This document shows positions 61,676-64,000 of a stretch of DNA of 64,000 nucleotides, piece after piece. The notes under the pieces were generated by a model, which had not been told where the DNA came from, did no database searches, and saw nothing but the letters and a program-made list of their open reading frames with translations. The position numbers and the translations under genes were made by a program. Position 1 is the stretch's first letter. Every line of letters begins with the position of its first letter. The DNA comes from Hyphomicrobiales bacterium (lineage in GTDB: Bacteria; Pseudomonadota; Alphaproteobacteria; Rhizobiales; Rhizobiaceae): the NCBI GenBank assembly GCA_900466605.1, contig UBMU01000021.1, positions 62,001 to 126,000 on the forward strand, in the 5' to 3' direction.

Positions 61676-62482
61676 TTACGTCGCGGTTGCGACAGGCTTG
61701 ATTGGCCCGCCGCGCAAATCAGGTACGGAGGAAATCAGAAGCCGGGTGTAATCCTGCCGCGGCTTTAGAAGCACATCGCGGACACCGCCGGTCTCGACGA
61801 TTTCACCATGACGCATCACCGCCACGCGATCCGCCATATGGGCGACCACACCGATATTGTGGGTGATGAGCAGGACGGAGAGTTTTCGCTCTCGACGCTG
61901 TTCTTGCAGAAGATTGAGGATCTGCGCCTGCACAGAGACGTCGAGGGCCGACGTCGGCTCGTCGCAGATGAGAATTTCGGGATCGGCGATCAGCGCACGG
62001 GCGATCGCCGCGCGCTGGCGCTGGCCGCCGGAAAGGGCCGCGGGGCGGCGCTGGGCATAGGCAGGGTCCAGCCCCACCTCCTCCAGTAGCCCGGTCGCCC
62101 GGCGAAGCGCACGCGGCCGAGGCTCGCCCCGCGCCAGCAACGGAGCCGCGACGATCTCGGCCAGCGTGTGGCGCGGATTGAGCGAAGAATAAGGATCCTG
62201 GAACACCGGCTGCATATGGGCTGCGCGCTCGCGGCGCGACAGGCTGCCGATGTCCTTGCCGAAGCAGAATACCTGTCCTTCGCTCGGAGCGGCAAGCCCG
62301 AGCAGGATGCGCGAAAGCGTGGACTTGCCCGAGCCGGATTCGCCGACAATGGCCAGCGTCTCACCCTCGCGCAGGGCGATGGAGACATCATTCAGGGCCT
62401 TGAAAGCCTGGCGACCGGGATAGCTATGGCTGACTGCGCGCGCCTCTAGCGCAAGGCGGGGAAAGGGCGACCCGTCACGCAT
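61676..62482 (-). CDS. Peptide-type ABC ATPase (DppF-like)
   Basis: A 268-residue ATPase. ATG 62482 (MRDGSPFPRLALEARAV) overlaps the DppD-like stop by 8 bases. The longer frame would lie inside that gene. Walker A GESGSGKST, Q-loop MQPVFQDPYSSLNPRH, signature LSGGQRQR, Walker B ILICDEPTSALDVS, H-loop LITHNIGVVAHMADRV. The C-terminus has a normal PRQDYTRLLISSVPDL regulatory extension. Confidence 0.93.
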   Translation of the reverse strand: MRDGSPFPRLALEARAVSHSYPGRQAFKALNDVSIALREGETLAIVGESGSGKSTLSRILLGLAAPSEGQVFCFGKDIGSLSRRERAAHMQPVFQDPYSSLNPRHTLAEIVAAPLLARGEPRPRALRRATGLLEEVGLDPAYAQRRPAALSGGQRQRAAIARALIADPEILICDEPTSALDVSVQAQILNLLQEQRRERKLSVLLITHNIGVVAHMADRVAVMRHGEIVETGGVRDVLLKPRQDYTRLLISSVPDLRGGPIKPVATAT

Positions 62483-63470
62483 GGAAAAGCTCCTTGTTTT
62501 CCGGCACGAGAAGACAACGACAGATTTCGGCATCGCCCCGAGACCGAGCCGGCACCTTTTCTACGCGACACCGGTCCTGAACCAGGGCGCAGCGCGGCGC
62601 AAACGCGCAGCCTTCGATCTGGCCGCTCAACACCGGTACCCGGCCGGAGATCGTGCCGAGTTCGACCGAGGCGCCAGCGGGCGCAGGGGTGATAGAGGGC
62701 ACGCAGGAGAGCAGCGCCTGAGTATAGGGGTGTCGGGGATTGGTGAGCAGGTCGCGTGCCTTGCCGGTCTCGACGACCTCGCCCGCATACATGACTGCGA
62801 CGTGATCGGCGATCGCCGCGACGACGCCAAGATCATGAGTGATGAAGACGAGACCGATGCCGTGCTCCTGCTGAAGGGATTTGAGGAGCGCGAGCACCTG
62901 AGCTTGAACCGTAACGTCGAGCGCCGTCGTCGGCTCGTCGGCGATGATTAGGCGGGGGTGCGCCATCAGCGCCATTGCGATCATCACTCGCTGGCGGAGG
63001 CCGCCCGAAAGCTCGTGCGGATACTGGCACAGCCGCTCTGCAGCATTGACGATGCCGACCCTCGTCAGCAGTGAAATCGCGGCGGCCTTCGCCGCAGCGT
63101 GATCGCGCCCGATATGCCGTAAATGCACCTCGGTCAGCTGCCGCCCGATGGTCATGGTCGGGTTGAGCCCGGTCATCGGATCCTGGAAAATGAAGCCGAT
63201 GCCCTTGCCCCTGAGATCTTCGAGGTCGCGGCGCGACAGCTGGAGGATATCCCGACCTTCGAAGGCCAGCCTCGTGGCCGAACAGCGAGCGGCAGGCGGC
63301 AGCAGGCCCGTGACGGACAGCGCGGTTAGCGACTTTCCGCAGCCGGATTCACCGACGATGCAGAGGGTTTCGCCTGCATCGATGGCAAGGTCAACGCCCC
63401 GGACCGCGTGAAGCACGCCGGCGCTCGTCACCAGCTTGATGTTCAGATCGGTTATTTCCAGCAAAGCCAT
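62475..63470 (-). CDS. Peptide-type ABC ATPase (DppD-like)
   Basis: A 331-residue ATPase, first gene of the operon. Walker A GESGCGKSLTALS, Q-loop IGFIFQDPMTGLNPTMTIG, signature LSGGLRQR (canonical GGMRQR with Leu), Walker B LIIADEPTTALDVT, H-loop FITHDLGVVAAIADHV. The C-terminal oligopeptide-transporter domain has CAFAPRCALVQDRC, the Cys residues that in some DppD-like proteins bind an iron-sulfur cluster. Operator 4 lies about 95-112 bases upstream. Confidence 0.93.
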   Translation of the reverse strand: MALLEITDLNIKLVTSAGVLHAVRGVDLAIDAGETLCIVGESGCGKSLTALSVTGLLPPAARCSATRLAFEGRDILQLSRRDLEDLRGKGIGFIFQDPMTGLNPTMTIGRQLTEVHLRHIGRDHAAAKAAAISLLTRVGIVNAAERLCQYPHELSGGLRQRVMIAMALMAHPRLIIADEPTTALDVTVQAQVLALLKSLQQEHGIGLVFITHDLGVVAAIADHVAVMYAGEVVETGKARDLLTNPRHPYTQALLSCVPSITPAPAGASVELGTISGRVPVLSGQIEGCAFAPRCALVQDRCRVEKVPARSRGDAEICRCLLVPENKELFHA

Positions 63471-63563
63471 CGATGCGCCTTCCGCCAGTGTCGAACGTTT
63501 GTGGACCTGGGGAAATCATCGCAAACTGATGCCGGGCAGGAAAAATACCTTTTTCAGATGCCG

Positions 63564-63583
63564 CCATAGCTTGCCGGCTATGG
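63564..63583. promoter_or_regulatory. Operator 4, CATAG-N8-CTATG
   Basis: CCATAG-cttgccgg-CTATGG, a perfect dyad extended to GCCATAG/CTATGGC. It lies 95-112 bases upstream of the first gene of the peptide-type ABC operon, at the right end of the island. It ties this transporter to the same regulon as the amidase unit. Confidence 0.7.
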
Positions 63584-63720
63584 CTGCTTGACTTATGGCC
63601 GCGAGCACGAGTGACTACACACGATGATGTTGGACGCCTACCATCAGGAAAGCGGTTCATCAGACAGGGGAGCGAAAAGAATCGTGATCCGTTCGCGTCC
63701 ATCTGCTCGCCCAGTAAGAT
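63584..63720. other. Gap between island and IS91 remnant
   Basis: About 137 bases without a gene or repeat. The right boundary of the island lies here, between operator 4 and the transposase fragment. Confidence 0.4.
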
Positions 63721-64000
63721 GTGATTAAAGGCGCAGGCGGGTTGGTAGTGACTGCTTGCCATCCCTGGATGACTGATTTGGGGCCGAAGAACGAACCCGC
63801 TGCGTGGGACGGCTCAGCCCGCAAGACCAGCCTCGCGCTCGCACGCGAACTCCTGCACGTCGCCGCACCAGCCGACAACGGCACACCAGGCGAACCGGAT
63901 GACTTCCGCCCGCCATGCCCCTGCTGCGGCGGACGAATGATCGTCATCGAAGTGTTTGAACGCTGGAGGCAGCCGCGCGGGCCGCCGGATGCGCCGGCGA
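63721..64000 (+). pseudogene. IS91-family transposase C-terminal fragment (runs off the window)
   Basis: From after the stop at 63715, a plus frame stays open to the edge. It reads DGSARKTSLALARELLHVAA then FRPPCPCCGGRMIVIEVFER and WRQPRGPP. The CPCCGGRMIVIE segment is the conserved C-terminal zinc-binding-like tail of rhizobial IS91-type transposases. The Y2 catalytic region is not in frame upstream, so the N-terminal part has been lost. The 3' end lies beyond the window. Confidence 0.6.

Overview
The window looks like part of a large conjugative accessory plasmid or symbiotic-type megaplasmid from the Rhizobium/Agrobacterium group. The evidence is a Ti-plasmid-type transfer region (traG-traD-traC divergent from traA-traF-traB-traH around an oriT, with a TraR-type quorum regulator beside it), small proteins typical of rhizobial plasmids (DUF736, two DUF982, a probable DUF6030), many ABC uptake systems, and much insertion-sequence debris. 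All calls come from reading the sequence and from remembered family features; no database search was run.

Layout. 0-3 kb: one small unknown gene and a membrane TPR protein with an N-terminal DNA-binding-like domain. 3-7.4 kb: an IS nest with an intact IS110-type and an intact IS30-type transposase, a truncated ISNCY-type element with extra copies of its end, an IS66 remnant, and a frameshifted secreted-protein gene. 7.5-11.1 kb: a PHB-depolymerase-type esterase, a truncated gene, an alpha/beta hydrolase and a ketopantoate-reductase homologue. 11.3-17 kb: redoxin and IS30 remnants, then a complete five-gene peptide/nickel-type ABC operon. 17.3-22.6 kb: a frameshifted cysE, a one-TM protein, and two tandem SDR genes divergent from a LysR gene. 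22.8-34.8 kb: the transfer region. It includes an 18-bp perfect palindrome of tra-box size, an RSF1010/Ti-type nic region, and an orphan TraR-like regulator with no traI or traM in the window. 35-42.7 kb: a sugar-acid cluster (GntR regulator, SDR, aldose epimerase, galactonate-type dehydratase) divergent from an AraFGH-type sugar ABC transporter. 42.7-48.1 kb: gene-poor accessory DNA with a 10-bp tandem repeat, an array of tiny membrane-protein ORFs, a 2OG-Fe(II) oxygenase-like gene, a peroxiredoxin-like gene and fragments of a VOC protein and an ABC ATPase. 48.1-63.6 kb: a compact catabolic island. 63.7 kb to the end: an IS91-type transposase remnant.

The island at 48.1-63.6 kb is the most interesting part. 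An amidase, a dihydroorotase/allantoinase-type amidohydrolase and a DapA-family lyase lie on the plus strand. An SDR, a cupin, a polar-amino-acid-type ABC transporter with an AroM-like gene inserted between its permeases, and a peptide-type ABC transporter lie on the minus strand. A LysR gene sits in the middle. The same dyad, CATAG-N8-CTATG, occurs 85-121 bp upstream of the first gene of each of four transcription units, with one mismatch in one copy. This suggests one LysR-controlled regulon for uptake, ring opening and cleavage of an unidentified cyclic amide, ureide or modified-peptide substrate. The first and last operators lie close to the two ends of the island, next to debris from unrelated genes.
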